Shown: in pieces, positions 1 to 8,228 of the stretch
Layout of the letters: every line of letters begins with the position of its first letter
How positions within the stretch are numbered: the first letter of the stretch is position 1
Assembly: GCF_001428505.1 (NCBI RefSeq)
Contig: NZ_LMHU01000009.1
Location: forward strand, 268,298 to 332,297
Length of the DNA: 64,000 nt
Direction: 5' to 3'
DNA from: Terrabacter sp. Root181
Lineage (GTDB): Bacteria > Actinomycetota > Actinomycetes > Actinomycetales > Dermatophilaceae
Notes under the pieces: generated by a model
What the model saw: the letters and a program-made list of their open reading frames with translations, nothing else
Told to the model about the DNA's origin: nothing
Database searches by the model: none
Made by a program: the position numbers and the translations under genes

Positions 1-49
1 GGTCGCCCTCCCCCGCCGCGTTCACCTGTCGGTCAGGCGCGTCCCGTGC

Positions 50-817
50 TCAGCCGCCCGTCGCGTGGCGGTCGGCGTTGGCGTGGATCGCGTCGCGGAC
101 GTATGCCGCGAGGCCGGGTGCGATGTCCTCGTACGTCTTCGTGAAGCGGGGGTCGGCGACGTACATGTCGGCCAGGCCCCGGTGGAAGGTGTGGTCGAGG
201 TCGTAGAAGCGGTCGTGGATGTGCCGGCGGTGCTGCTCGGCGGCGTCCATGGCCGCCTCGCCCGACGCCGGCTCACCCGAACGCAGCGCCGCGACGAAGG
301 CCGCGTTGACGGCGTCGGCCTCCTGCTTGACCTGTTCCCAGTCGGCCTTGGTGTAGCGCTTCGTGCGCGACCGTGACTGCTTCCACGCGTCGGTCTCGCC
401 CCAGCGCTCCTGAGCCTCCTGCTCGTACTCGTCCGTGAAGCCGTCACCGAAGAGCTCCTTGAGGTCCTCGGTCGTGGCGGGCTGGTCGTTCATCGCTCTC
501 TCCAGTGCTCGGTCGATGGCCGAGACGAGCTCGCGCAGCTCGTCCAGCCGGGTCATGACCGTCGCGCGTTGACGGCGCAGGTGGTCGGCCGCGTCCTCGC
601 CGCGGTCGAGCAGGGTCGCGATCTCCTCGAGCGGCATCTCGAGCCGCCGGTAGACCACGACCTGCTGGAGCCGCGTGAGGTCCTCGGCGGTGTAGAGCCG
701 ATAGCCCGCCCGCGAGCGCTCGCTCGGGACGAGCAGGCCGATCTCGTCGTAGTGGTGCAGGGTGCGCACCGTCACGTCGAAGAGGTCGGCGACCTGCCCC
801 ACCGTCCAGGTGGTCAT
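50..817 (-). CDS. TipA-like MerR-family transcriptional regulator
   Basis: The N-terminus is a MerR winged helix (TVGQVADLFDVTVRTLHHYD, then GYRLYTAEDL), followed by a coiled coil (about residues 75-110) and a C-terminal domain resembling TipAS, the antibiotic-binding domain of thiostrepton- and albicidin-type sensors (family knowledge). Such proteins twist a promoter with an overlong spacer into an active form when they bind a drug. I chose the ATG at 817 because GGAAGGA precedes it at a good distance; an ATG at 838 would leave no room behind the -10 box. The gene has a MerR-type promoter of its own, and a near-identical operator lies in front of the ABC exporter at 50.6 kb, so efflux control is the likely role. 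The ligand is unknown. Confidence 0.88.
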   Translation of the reverse strand: MTTWTVGQVADLFDVTVRTLHHYDEIGLLVPSERSRAGYRLYTAEDLTRLQQVVVYRRLEMPLEEIATLLDRGEDAADHLRRQRATVMTRLDELRELVSAIDRALERAMNDQPATTEDLKELFGDGFTDEYEQEAQERWGETDAWKQSRSRTKRYTKADWEQVKQEADAVNAAFVAALRSGEPASGEAAMDAAEQHRRHIHDRFYDLDHTFHRGLADMYVADPRFTKTYEDIAPGLAAYVRDAIHANADRHATGG

Positions 818-844
818 CTCCTGCGTCCTTCCGGTCATGGATCG

Positions 845-875
845 AGCCTGACGCCTCACGCCACGTGAGGGTCAA
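845..875 (-). promoter_or_regulatory. MerR-type promoter and operator of the TipA-like gene
   Basis: On the minus strand a -35 box TTGACC (870-875) and a -10-like CAGGCT (845-850) are 19 bp apart, the overlong spacer typical of MerR-controlled promoters. The spacer holds the inverted repeat CTCACG-TGG-CGTGAG (855-869). This is most simply an autoregulatory site. The same arrangement occurs at 50590-50620. Confidence 0.75.
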
Positions 876-956
876 TCCCATTGAAGCCCGGATCGCCGCG
901 GGAGGCCCACGGCGTCCCGGGTGGCGCCGTCGGGCGTGCGCCCTACGCTCGGGTAC

Positions 957-1931
957 GTGGAGCTCGAGGTCGGACACCTGCGCGTCGTCGCGGTGGTCGC
1001 GCAGCAGGGCAGCATCCCCGCCGCCGCGGCCGTGCTCGGGGTGTCCGCGGCGACCCTCGGGTCCGAGGTGGGGCGCATCGAGCGAGCCCTCGGGTGCACG
1101 TTGTTCCGCCCGAGCGGGGACGGGGTCGCCTGCACCGCCATCGGTGAGCGCGTCGTGTCGCGGGCCCGGACGGTCCTGGACGAGGTGGCGGCACTGCGCG
1201 AGGACGTCCGCACCCACCGGGCGAGCGACGCGCCGCTGCGGATCACGTCGGACTCGATGCGCTACTTCACGTCCTTCGTCAGCCACGCCTACGCGACGGA
1301 CATGCGACGTCCGTTGATGCCGGTGCCGCCGCTCACCGGCGGCACCACGACCGAGGCGATCAGCGACGGCCGGGTCGACGTCGCGGTCGTCATCGCGCTC
1401 GTGGCCGACCGACGCGAGGAAGGGCCGCGCGCCATGATCGGCGAGCGGGTCATCGTCGAGCGCGAGCCGCTGCTCGTCGCCCTGTCCGCGTCGCACCCGC
1501 TCGCGTCGCAGCGGTGCGTCGACATCACGGAGCTGGCCGGCGAGGACTGGATCCTGCCGCCGACCGAGGTCGACCCGGGCTCCGAGACGACGAGCGCCGT
1601 CATCGCTCGCCTCGGCGTCACCCTGCGGTCGACCTACGGACCGCACGACCTCGGACCGCTGTGGCCGGCCGTGGTCGCCGGGCGAGCGGTGTCCTTCGCG
1701 GTCCCCACCGCGTCCGCCCCGCCGGGTGGGGTGCTGCGTCCGCTGTGCGACCAGCCGATCACGGCCCGACGCCTCCTGCGGTGGCGCCTCGGGGCGCTCG
1801 ACGACGAGGACGTCGAGCGATGCGTGCGCGCGGCCGGATCGGCCTACCGCGAGCAGCTGACCCACACGGCGCAGACGCAGGGCTGGTGGCCGACGGCACG
1901 GTCGGACGAGAAGCCGACCCTCGCCCACTGA
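957..1931 (+). CDS. LysR-family transcriptional regulator
   Basis: The first 60 residues form a winged helix-turn-helix of LysR type (LRVVAVVAQQGSIPAAAAVL, then FRPSGDGVACTAIGERVV). The rest is a periplasmic-binding-protein-like effector domain ending near residue 300. I start it at the GTG at 957 because TACGCT at 944-949 lies 7 nt upstream, a layout repeated at other genes here and typical of leaderless mRNA; no ribosome binding site is visible. It lies 51 bp before the dimethylargininase gene in the same direction. LysR proteins often control neighbours, but the target and effector cannot be read from the sequence. Confidence 0.82.
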   Translation: MELEVGHLRVVAVVAQQGSIPAAAAVLGVSAATLGSEVGRIERALGCTLFRPSGDGVACTAIGERVVSRARTVLDEVAALREDVRTHRASDAPLRITSDSMRYFTSFVSHAYATDMRRPLMPVPPLTGGTTTEAISDGRVDVAVVIALVADRREEGPRAMIGERVIVEREPLLVALSASHPLASQRCVDITELAGEDWILPPTEVDPGSETTSAVIARLGVTLRSTYGPHDLGPLWPAVVAGRAVSFAVPTASAPPGGVLRPLCDQPITARRLLRWRLGALDDEDVERCVRAAGSAYREQLTHTAQTQGWWPTARSDEKPTLAH

Positions 1932-1982
1932 GGGCGGACGCGCCCCGTCGGCCGGGGTGTGCGACGCCCCTAGAGTGAGCGC

Positions 1983-2753
1983 GTGCACCGTCGTCTCGCG
2001 CTCGTCCGCCGACCCTCCCCCCGACTCGCGGACGGGATCGTGACGCACATCGAGCGCTCGGGATCCGTCGACGTCGGGCTGGCGCTGCGCCAGTGGCAGG
2101 AGTACGTCGACGTCCTCCGCCGGCGCGGCTGGTCCGTCGTCGAGGCGCCACCCGTCGACGACTGCCCCGACGGCGTGTTCATCGAGGACCAGGTCGTCGT
2201 GCACGGGGACGTCGCGGTGCTGTGCCGGTCCGGCGCGCCCGAGCGACGGGCCGAGCGGGCCGGCGTCCGCGAGGCCGTCGAGGCATACGGCTACCGCACC
2301 GTCGAGGTCGAGGAGCCCGGCACCCTCGACGGCGGGGACGTGCTCAAGCACGGACACGTCGTCTGGGTGGGTGTCGGCGGGCGCACGAACCTCGCCGGCG
2401 TCGACCAGCTGCGACGCGCCTGGGACGGACATCGCGTCGAGGTGGTCCCCGTGCCGGTGTCGAAGGTGCTGCACCTCAAGTCCGCGGTGACGGCCCTGCC
2501 CGACGGCACGGTGCTGGGCTACCCGCCGCTCGTCGACGACCTGTCTGCGTGGCCCGAGTTCCTCGCCGTCCCGGAGGAGTCCGGCGCCCACGTCGTCCTG
2601 CTCGGTGGCATGTCGGTGCTCATGTCGGCCTCCGCGCCTCGCACCGCCCAGCTGCTCGCGGCTCGCGGGCACGACGTGACGACCGTCGACATCTCCGAGT
2701 TCGAGAAGCTCGAGGGCTGCGTCACCTGCCTGTCGGTGCGCCTGCGCGGTTGA
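1983..2753 (+). CDS. ddaH: N(G),N(G)-dimethylarginine dimethylaminohydrolase (DDAH)
   Basis: DDAH hydrolyses methylated arginines to citrulline and dimethylamine. The protein has the pentein-fold signatures of the family: an acidic DGVFIEDQVVV stretch (about residue 61), TLDGGDVL (about 114), a histidine in HLKSAVTALP (about 164) and a C-terminal catalytic cysteine in GCVTCLSVRL (about 246). Its 256 residues match the usual family length. The GTG start at 1983 follows TAGAGT (1971-1976) by 6 nt, so the gene is probably leaderless with its own promoter despite the LysR gene upstream. Related penteins include arginine deiminase, but the length and the VTCLS motif favour DDAH. Confidence 0.9.
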   Translation: MHRRLALVRRPSPRLADGIVTHIERSGSVDVGLALRQWQEYVDVLRRRGWSVVEAPPVDDCPDGVFIEDQVVVHGDVAVLCRSGAPERRAERAGVREAVEAYGYRTVEVEEPGTLDGGDVLKHGHVVWVGVGGRTNLAGVDQLRRAWDGHRVEVVPVPVSKVLHLKSAVTALPDGTVLGYPPLVDDLSAWPEFLAVPEESGAHVVLLGGMSVLMSASAPRTAQLLAARGHDVTTVDISEFEKLEGCVTCLSVRLRG

Positions 2754-2951
2754 GGTCGCCGCCGAGAACCTCGCGGGGTCGGGGCGCCCTTCGGCGTCGG
2801 CCTGCTCGGCACGCGTCGAGGAGACCGCGGGCGGCGCGACGCGACGCCGGCAGGGCGCGGGCTGCGGACGCCGTCCTCGGCCCCTCCCGCGGCCACCCCG
2901 CGAGGTCTACGCTGCGACGGGGGCCGGACTCGAGCAGTGGGGTGATCCTTC

Positions 2952-4199
2952 GTGGACGCTGACGTCGTCATCGTCGGGGCAGGACTGGCAGGGCTGCGGT
3001 GCGCGCGACGGCTGACCGAGCTCGGTCACGAGGTCGTCGTCCTCGAGTCGAGCGACGGTGTCGGCGGCCGGATCCGCACCGACGTGGTCGACGGCTTCCG
3101 GTGCGACCGTGGCTTCCAGGTGCTCAACCCCGCCTACCCGGCGGTCCGACGCTGGGTCGACGTGTCGACGCTCGACCTCAAGCCCTTCGGGTCCGGCGTG
3201 CTGGTGCGCCGCACCAACGGCCTGCAGGTGCTCGCCGACCCGATGCGCGAGCCCCGGCTCCTCGCCCAGACGATGCGCAGCGGCTACCTCCACCCACGCG
3301 AGCTCGCCGGCGTCACCCGGTGGACGGCACGCGTCATGGCAGACCCGAAGACCGTTCTGGCACAGCAGGACTCGACCCTCGCGGAGTCGCTCGACGAGGC
3401 CGGCGTCACCGGCCGCCTCCGCCGTGAGGTGCTCGACCCCTTCCTCGCCGGGGTCCTCGTCGACAGCCACGGAGGGTCGTCGGCCAACTTCACGAAGCTG
3501 CTCGTGCGGATGTTCGCCCTCGGCCGGCCGGCGGTGCCGGCGACGGGCATGCACGCCCTGCCCGAGCAGGTGGCCAAGCCGCTCGGCGACCGCGTCCGGC
3601 TGCGCAGCCACGTCGAGTCCATCACGCCCGTGCACGGCGGCGTGGACGTCCGCGTCGACGGCCGGCACCTGCACGCCCGCAGCGCCGTGGTGGCCACCGA
3701 CCCGATCGGCGCGGCCAACCTCACCACCCTCCCCGAGCCTCCGACCAAGGGCCTCGTCACGTGGTGGTTCGACGCACCGGAGCCGCCCCACTCCCTCCCG
3801 CTCGTCGCGGTCGACGGGCGGCGCCACGACTCCGCCCCACCCGGCCCTGTGTGGAACACCGCCGTCATGACGGCAGCAGCCCCGAGCTACGCCCCACCGA
3901 CGAAGCACCTCGTCGAGGCGACGTGCCTGCTCGACCGGCCCGACGGGGACGCGTCCGAGGCCGACGTCCTGCGACACGTCGGTGAGATCTACGGCTGCGA
4001 CACCTCCGACTGGCGTGTCGTCACCCGCCATCGCGTCGAGGCCGCGCTGCCGGCGATGACGCCACCCCTCGTGGTCCGCGCCCCGGTCACGCTCGGCGAC
4101 GGCGTCTTCGTGTGCGGCGACCACCGGGACACGGCGTCGATCCAGGGCGCCCTCGTCTCCGGCCAGCGCGCGGCCGAGGCGGTCAACGCGCACCTCTGA
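2952..4199 (+). CDS. FAD-dependent amine oxidase / phytoene-dehydrogenase-like oxidoreductase
   Basis: The N-terminus is a Rossmann dinucleotide-binding fold (VVIVGAGLAGLRCARRL) followed by the GG motif region (VLESSDGVGGRIRTD). A C-terminal FAD-contact segment (FVCGDHRDTASIQGALVSG) is also present. The middle part, with ANFTKLLVRMFALG and a GMHALPEQVA segment, resembles protoporphyrinogen-oxidase or phytoene-dehydrogenase relatives of unknown substrate. The protein is 415 residues with no signal peptide or membrane segment. The GTG at 2952 follows the purine-rich GTGGGGTGAT, and a -10-like TACGCT lies at 2908-2913. No neighbouring gene indicates a pathway. The 198 bp between DDAH and this gene hold nothing else I can recognise. 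Confidence 0.82.
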   Translation: MDADVVIVGAGLAGLRCARRLTELGHEVVVLESSDGVGGRIRTDVVDGFRCDRGFQVLNPAYPAVRRWVDVSTLDLKPFGSGVLVRRTNGLQVLADPMREPRLLAQTMRSGYLHPRELAGVTRWTARVMADPKTVLAQQDSTLAESLDEAGVTGRLRREVLDPFLAGVLVDSHGGSSANFTKLLVRMFALGRPAVPATGMHALPEQVAKPLGDRVRLRSHVESITPVHGGVDVRVDGRHLHARSAVVATDPIGAANLTTLPEPPTKGLVTWWFDAPEPPHSLPLVAVDGRRHDSAPPGPVWNTAVMTAAAPSYAPPTKHLVEATCLLDRPDGDASEADVLRHVGEIYGCDTSDWRVVTRHRVEAALPAMTPPLVVRAPVTLGDGVFVCGDHRDTASIQGALVSGQRAAEAVNAHL

Positions 4200-4241
4200 C
4201 GCAGCACGCCCCCCACCGCGAGAAGAAAGTTCGCGGTAGGT

Positions 4242-4270
4242 GCATCCCTGCACGGCACGTTCTCGGAAGT
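4242..4270 (+). promoter_or_regulatory. Possible SigK-type ECF promoter ahead of the fasciclin gene
   Basis: GCATCC (4242-4247) and CGGAAGT (4264-4270), about 16 nt apart, resemble the mycobacterial SigK consensus CCATCC / CCGAAT as I recall it. The site lies about 50 nt before the fasciclin start. A SigK-like sigma factor and an RskA-like anti-sigma factor lie 2.5 kb downstream, and fasciclin proteins are known SigK targets in mycobacteria. The match is partial. Confidence 0.45.
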
Positions 4271-4318
4271 AGGAGCAGACGGCACACGACGCCGTCGCTC
4301 CCGAAGAGAGGACCGACC

Positions 4319-5011
4319 GTGAAGAAGCGTCATCTCGTCCCCGTCGTCGCGGCCCTGGCCGGCGCCCTCGCCGTCCCTGCCGCTGTCGCCGCCCCTGCTG
4401 CGTCCAGCGCATCGAGTGCATCGCGCGCCCAGTCATCGGTGGTCGCCGCAGCCACCCCGAGCGGAACCACGAGCCTCGCCGACGTGCTGCTCGCGGACGG
4501 CAACCAGTTCGACGGCAACTGGTACGACTACGACATCGTCACCGAGGCGGTCCTCGCCGTCCTCGCGGCCAAGCCCGACAGCCCGGTGGGCCTGCTGACG
4601 CATGGTGACGTGCCGCTGACGGCCTTCATCCCCAACGACCGGGCCTTCCAGGTCCTCGCCGCCGACCTGACGGGCCGCTGGTACGGCTCCGAGACGAAGG
4701 TCTTCCAGGCGCTCGCCGGCGCCGTCGGCATCGACGTCCTGGAGCAGGTGCTGCTCTATCACGTCGTCCCGGGCGGCCCCATCACCTCGTCGCAGGCCCT
4801 CCGGTCCGACGGCGCGATGCTGGCGACGGCGCTCCCCGGCACGAGCATCAAGGTCGACGTGCTGTCGCGCTGGCTCAAGCTCGTCCGCCTCGTCGACGGC
4901 GACCGCAACGATGCCGACCCCCTGCTCAACCCGCGGGCGCTCGACATCAACCAGGGCAACCGGCAGATCGCGCACGGCATCGTCCTCGTCCTGCGCCCCG
5001 CCGACCTCTGA
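4319..5011 (+). CDS. Secreted fasciclin (FAS1) domain protein
   Basis: A signal peptide (KKRHLVPVVAALAGALAVPA through AVAAPAA) precedes one FAS1 domain. The FAS1 boxes are visible: TAFIPNDRAFQVLA (about residue 100), LLYHVVPGGPI (about 146) and the closing segment GNRQIAHGIVLVL near the C-terminus. FAS1 proteins are extracellular adhesion modules; the mycobacterial MPT70/MPT83 members are controlled by SigK. The GTG at 4319 has GAAGAGAGGA just upstream. The protein lacks a lipobox and a cell-wall sorting signal, so it is probably released. Neighbours are another secreted protein, a sortase and a sigma/anti-sigma pair, all on the same strand. Confidence 0.88.
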   Translation: MKKRHLVPVVAALAGALAVPAAVAAPAASSASSASRAQSSVVAAATPSGTTSLADVLLADGNQFDGNWYDYDIVTEAVLAVLAAKPDSPVGLLTHGDVPLTAFIPNDRAFQVLAADLTGRWYGSETKVFQALAGAVGIDVLEQVLLYHVVPGGPITSSQALRSDGAMLATALPGTSIKVDVLSRWLKLVRLVDGDRNDADPLLNPRALDINQGNRQIAHGIVLVLRPADL

Positions 5012-5132
5012 CGCCCTCCCGCGCGGCCCCGAGGTCCGCACCGCACGCCACCGCCTCCCCTCCCGGATGCACCTCCCACCCGAGCGCGGCCCCGTCGCAC
5101 TCGAGCACTCACCCCTCTGGAAAGGAACGACC

Positions 5133-5954
5133 ATGAAGTCGCTTCGCATCGCCGCCGCCACGACCCTCGCCCTCGCTCCGGCCGCCTTCCTCGCGGCCCC
5201 GGCCCACGCGGCCGACGCCACGGTCTCGATCCTCCACGCCGTGCCCGGCGCGACGGTCGACGTCTACGCCAACGGCAAGGCCCTTCTGACAGACTTCAAG
5301 CCCGGCACGCTGACCGATCCGCTGATGCTCCCCGAGGGCACCTACGACCTCAAGGTCACGCAGGCCGGGGCGGGCGCCGGTGGCGCAGCCGTCATCGAGG
5401 CCAACGACGTCAAGGTGCCGGGCGGCGCCAACGTCACGGTCGTCGCGCACCTGTCCGAGGCGGGCAAGCCGGTCCTCACACCCTTCGTCAACGACACGTC
5501 CACGATCGATGCCGGCAAGGCGCGGATCACCGTGCGCCACACGGCCGCCGCCCCCGCGGTCGACGTCCGGGCCAACGGCACGGCGGCCTTCAAGAACCTC
5601 ACGAACCCGAACGAGGCCAAGGCCGACGTGCCCGCCGGCACGATCTCGGCCGACGTCGTCCTCGCGGGGACCGACACCGTCGCGATCGGCCCAGCTGACC
5701 TCGACCTCAAAGAGGGCACCAACACGATCGTGTACGCGTGGGGCAGCGCCGCCGACAAGAACCTGGAGCTCGCGGTCCAGACCCTCTCCGGCATGCACTC
5801 GGCCCCGGGTGGAGTCCCGGCCGGGGCGGGCGGCCAGGCCGCTGCGGCCCGAGATTCCTCGGAGGTGGCCCGATACGCGACCGTCATCGGTGCCGCTGCC
5901 GCCGTGGGCGGGCTCGTCCTCGTGTCGCGCCGCCGCGCCGCCGGGATCCGCTGA
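5133..5954 (+). CDS. Secreted, C-terminally anchored DUF4397 domain protein
   Basis: The start is supported by GGAAAGGA 7 nt upstream. A signal peptide (LALAPAAFLAAPAHA) is followed by two repeats of a beta-rich DUF4397 fold: TVSILHAVPGATVDVYANGK (about residues 31-50) and the related segment ITVRHTAAAPAVDVRANGTA (about 130-149). The C-terminus has a hydrophobic span (YATVIGAAAAVGGLVLVS) and an RRRAAGIR tail, the layout of a sortase-sorted or membrane-anchored protein, but I see no LPXTG-type pentapeptide before it. A class F sortase gene follows 30 bp downstream. The function of DUF4397 is unknown. Confidence 0.83.
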   Translation: MKSLRIAAATTLALAPAAFLAAPAHAADATVSILHAVPGATVDVYANGKALLTDFKPGTLTDPLMLPEGTYDLKVTQAGAGAGGAAVIEANDVKVPGGANVTVVAHLSEAGKPVLTPFVNDTSTIDAGKARITVRHTAAAPAVDVRANGTAAFKNLTNPNEAKADVPAGTISADVVLAGTDTVAIGPADLDLKEGTNTIVYAWGSAADKNLELAVQTLSGMHSAPGGVPAGAGGQAAAARDSSEVARYATVIGAAAAVGGLVLVSRRRAAGIR

Positions 5955-5984
5955 CCCGCTACGCACCCGTCGCGAACGACCGAG

Positions 5985-6743
5985 ATGAACCGCACCGTCG
6001 ACCCAGGATCGGGCCGCTCCCGGGCCCGGGCGTCGAGCCCGTCCAGGGGGGTGGTCGCCGCGCTCGCGGCCGCCCTCCTGGCGGGCGTGGGCACGGCGTG
6101 GCTGACGCGTGACTCCGACGCCGCCCTCCCAGCGGCGTCCGGGGCGGGCGTCACCGGCACCGCCGCACCCGCCGCCGGCGACCCCACGACCTCTCCCCCG
6201 CAGCCGGGGTCGCCGGGGTCGCCGGCCGGGACGACCGGGTCGGCCGGTCTGACACAACCGGGGGTCCGCCCGGCGACGCAGCAGGCGGGCGCGACCGCGG
6301 CGGCCCCCGACCGCCTGACGATCCGCCGTCTCGGCATCGACATGCGGGTCGTGCCGGTGGGCGTCGCCCGTGACGGCGAGATGGCGCTCCCGGAGACGCC
6401 GGCGCAGATGGGCTGGTACCGCTACGGCCCGCGGCCCGGCGACGACGCCGGGTCGACGGTCCTCGCGGCGCACCTCGACATGCCGGGCTACGGGATCGGC
6501 CCCATCGCGGCCGTCGAGGAGCTGCGCACGGGCGACGTCATCACGGTGCGGTCGGGCGAGATGAGGACGAGGTATGCCGTCACGTCGGTGACCCAGGTCC
6601 GCAAGACGACGCTCGACCTCGCCGCCCTCTTCGCCCGCGACGGACCTGCACTGCTCCACGTCGTGACGTGCGGGGGCGACTTCGACCGCGAGCAGCACCG
6701 CTACGACGAGAACGTCGTCGTGACCGCCGAGCCGCTCGCGTGA
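5985..6743 (+). CDS. Class F sortase
   Basis: A transpeptidase expected at the outer face of the membrane. An N-terminal membrane anchor (VVAALAAALLAGVGTAWL) is followed by a Pro/Gly/Thr-rich linker of about 75 residues and a sortase domain. The catalytic triad is visible: His in VLAAHLDMPGYG, Cys in LLHVVTCGGDFD and Arg in the following HRYDENVVV segment. The domain length and the placing of GWYRYGPRPGD fit class F sortases of actinobacteria (family knowledge). Its most likely client is the DUF4397 protein just upstream, although a canonical motif is missing there. Start ATG at 5985; the ribosome binding site is weak. Confidence 0.85.
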   Translation: MNRTVDPGSGRSRARASSPSRGVVAALAAALLAGVGTAWLTRDSDAALPAASGAGVTGTAAPAAGDPTTSPPQPGSPGSPAGTTGSAGLTQPGVRPATQQAGATAAAPDRLTIRRLGIDMRVVPVGVARDGEMALPETPAQMGWYRYGPRPGDDAGSTVLAAHLDMPGYGIGPIAAVEELRTGDVITVRSGEMRTRYAVTSVTQVRKTTLDLAALFARDGPALLHVVTCGGDFDREQHRYDENVVVTAEPLA

Positions 6744-6766
6744 GCCGGACGTGGTTAGGTGGGTCC

Positions 6767-7339
6767 GTGCACGTGCACGAGGACCCTGACGTCGAGTCCG
6801 CCGAGCTCGCCGTCCGGTTGATCGGCGGGGACCGCGAGGCCCTCGCCGAGATGTACCGCCGCTGGTCCCCCCTCGTGCACACCATCGCCCTGCGCGCCCT
6901 CGGCACCAGGGAGGACGCCGAGGACGTCGTCCAGCAGGTGTTTGTCGCCGCCTGGCGGGGACGCGCCACCCTCCGACCCGACCGCGGGTCGCCGGCGGCA
7001 TGGCTCGTGGGCATCACGAAGCACCGCGTCGCCGACGTGCGCACGCAGCGCTACCGCACCCACCGAAACCTGCAGGCGCTCGCGTCCGAGGTGGTCACCG
7101 AGCCGACGACCACGCACGACTCCGACTGGGCCGAACGACTGCTCCTCGTCCACGAGCTGGAGCGCATGGGCGATCCGCGAGCGACCGTGCTCCGAATGGC
7201 TTTCATCGAGGACCGCACGCACGATGACATCGCCCGCACGCTCGAGATGCCCCTCGGCACCGTGAAGAGCCACGTCAGGCGGGGACTGCTCGAGCTGAGA
7301 GACCGACTCAAGGAGGTGGAACGTGTCGCATCCGACTGA
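6767..7339 (+). CDS. ECF RNA polymerase sigma factor, SigK-like
   Basis: Region 2 (ALAEMYRRWSPLVHTIALRA, then DAEDVVQQVFVAAWRG) and region 4 (LRMAFIEDRTHDDIARTLEM, then PLGTVKSHVRRGL) are both clear; about 190 residues, a normal ECF length. The GTG at 6767 follows TTAGGT (6755-6760) by 6 nt, so leaderless expression is likely. A GTG at 6740 that overlaps the sortase stop is the alternative start and would couple the two genes. The next gene is an RskA-like membrane anti-sigma factor overlapping by 17 nt, and a SigK-like promoter lies before the fasciclin gene. Assignment to the SigK group rests mainly on that context. Confidence 0.88.
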   Translation: MHVHEDPDVESAELAVRLIGGDREALAEMYRRWSPLVHTIALRALGTREDAEDVVQQVFVAAWRGRATLRPDRGSPAAWLVGITKHRVADVRTQRYRTHRNLQALASEVVTEPTTTHDSDWAERLLLVHELERMGDPRATVLRMAFIEDRTHDDIARTLEMPLGTVKSHVRRGLLELRDRLKEVERVASD

Positions 7340-8225
7340 CGACGATCTCGTCGACCTCGCCCTGGGCGAGAAGGTCGAGGCCGATCGTTCTGCCCACGTC
7401 GAGCAGTGCGCCGTGTGCTCCGCGTCGGTGGAGCAGCTGCGCCGCACCCTGCGCCTCGCCTCAGGACCGCTGGCGCATGCCGGCTGGCAGGCTCCCGACG
7501 ACGCCGTCTGGGCGCGCGTGGCCGCCCAGATCGACGCCGAGCCCGACACCCCAGCCGATGCCGGACCGGCCCCCGCCACCGTGGCGGGACCCGACACCGG
7601 ACCCGCGACCACGCCCGCGGAGACCTCCCAGCCACGGGACGAGCGTCCGTCCGGGACGGACGCCGACGACCGACCCGGCCGACCCGCGAACCCGACGGGT
7701 CCCCCGGCGACGGCGGGGACGGCATACGCCCCCGAACCCGTCCCCGCGGACGCGACGGTCAGGCCGATCACGGCGGCGTCCGCTCGTGCGACGCGCCGAC
7801 GTGCCGCGGCGTGGGGCGCCGCTCTCGTGGCGGCCAGCCTCGTCGTGGGACTGCTCGCCGGGCGGGCCATCTGGGCCCCTGACGACAGCGGGCGTGTCTC
7901 GCAGGTCGCCCTGGAGACCCTCGACACACGCCAGCGAGAGGGCGAGGCCTCGGTCGTGCGCGCCGGGGACGGGCTCGACCTCAGCGTCGTGACGGACCGT
8001 CCGCTCGATGCCGGCGACGGCTACCTCGAGGTCTGGCTCATCAACACCGACGGCAAGCGGATGGTCTCCGTCGGCGTGCTGCGTCCCGGCGAGTCGGACA
8101 CCTTCCCGATCAGCCAGGACCTCATCGACCAGGGCTACGTCGTCGTCGACGTCTCCAAGGAGCAGTTCGACGACAAGCCGGCGCACTCGGGCGACAGCCT
8201 GCTGAGGGGGCAGCTGCCCGCCTGA
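7323..8225 (+). CDS. RskA-like membrane anti-sigma factor
   Basis: The N-terminus carries the zinc-associated anti-sigma signature HVEQCAVC (His-x3-Cys-x2-Cys). A Pro/Thr/Asp-rich linker leads to one transmembrane helix (WGAALVAASLVVGLLAG, about residue 165), and the extracellular C-terminus resembles the RskA fold (GYLEVWLINTDGKRMVSVGV, then FPISQDLIDQGYVVVDVS). It should hold the upstream sigma factor at the membrane until regulated proteolysis. The GTG start lies inside the sigma gene behind AAGGAGGTGG, so translation is coupled. The long linker is unusual but low in complexity. Confidence 0.88.
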   Translation: MSHPTDDDLVDLALGEKVEADRSAHVEQCAVCSASVEQLRRTLRLASGPLAHAGWQAPDDAVWARVAAQIDAEPDTPADAGPAPATVAGPDTGPATTPAETSQPRDERPSGTDADDRPGRPANPTGPPATAGTAYAPEPVPADATVRPITAASARATRRRAAAWGAALVAASLVVGLLAGRAIWAPDDSGRVSQVALETLDTRQREGEASVVRAGDGLDLSVVTDRPLDAGDGYLEVWLINTDGKRMVSVGVLRPGESDTFPISQDLIDQGYVVVDVSKEQFDDKPAHSGDSLLRGQLPA

Positions 8226-8228
8226 GCC

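Noticed and set aside
1-49. Gene end in the first 49 bases
   Set aside because: No frame with a recognisable product or stop context can be supported in so short a stretch.
444-2672. A 742-residue open frame on the minus strand
   Set aside because: It runs opposite the LysR and DDAH genes and into the TipA-like gene in another frame. Its composition is Arg/Asp/His-rich with no domain, the usual shadow of high-G+C coding DNA.
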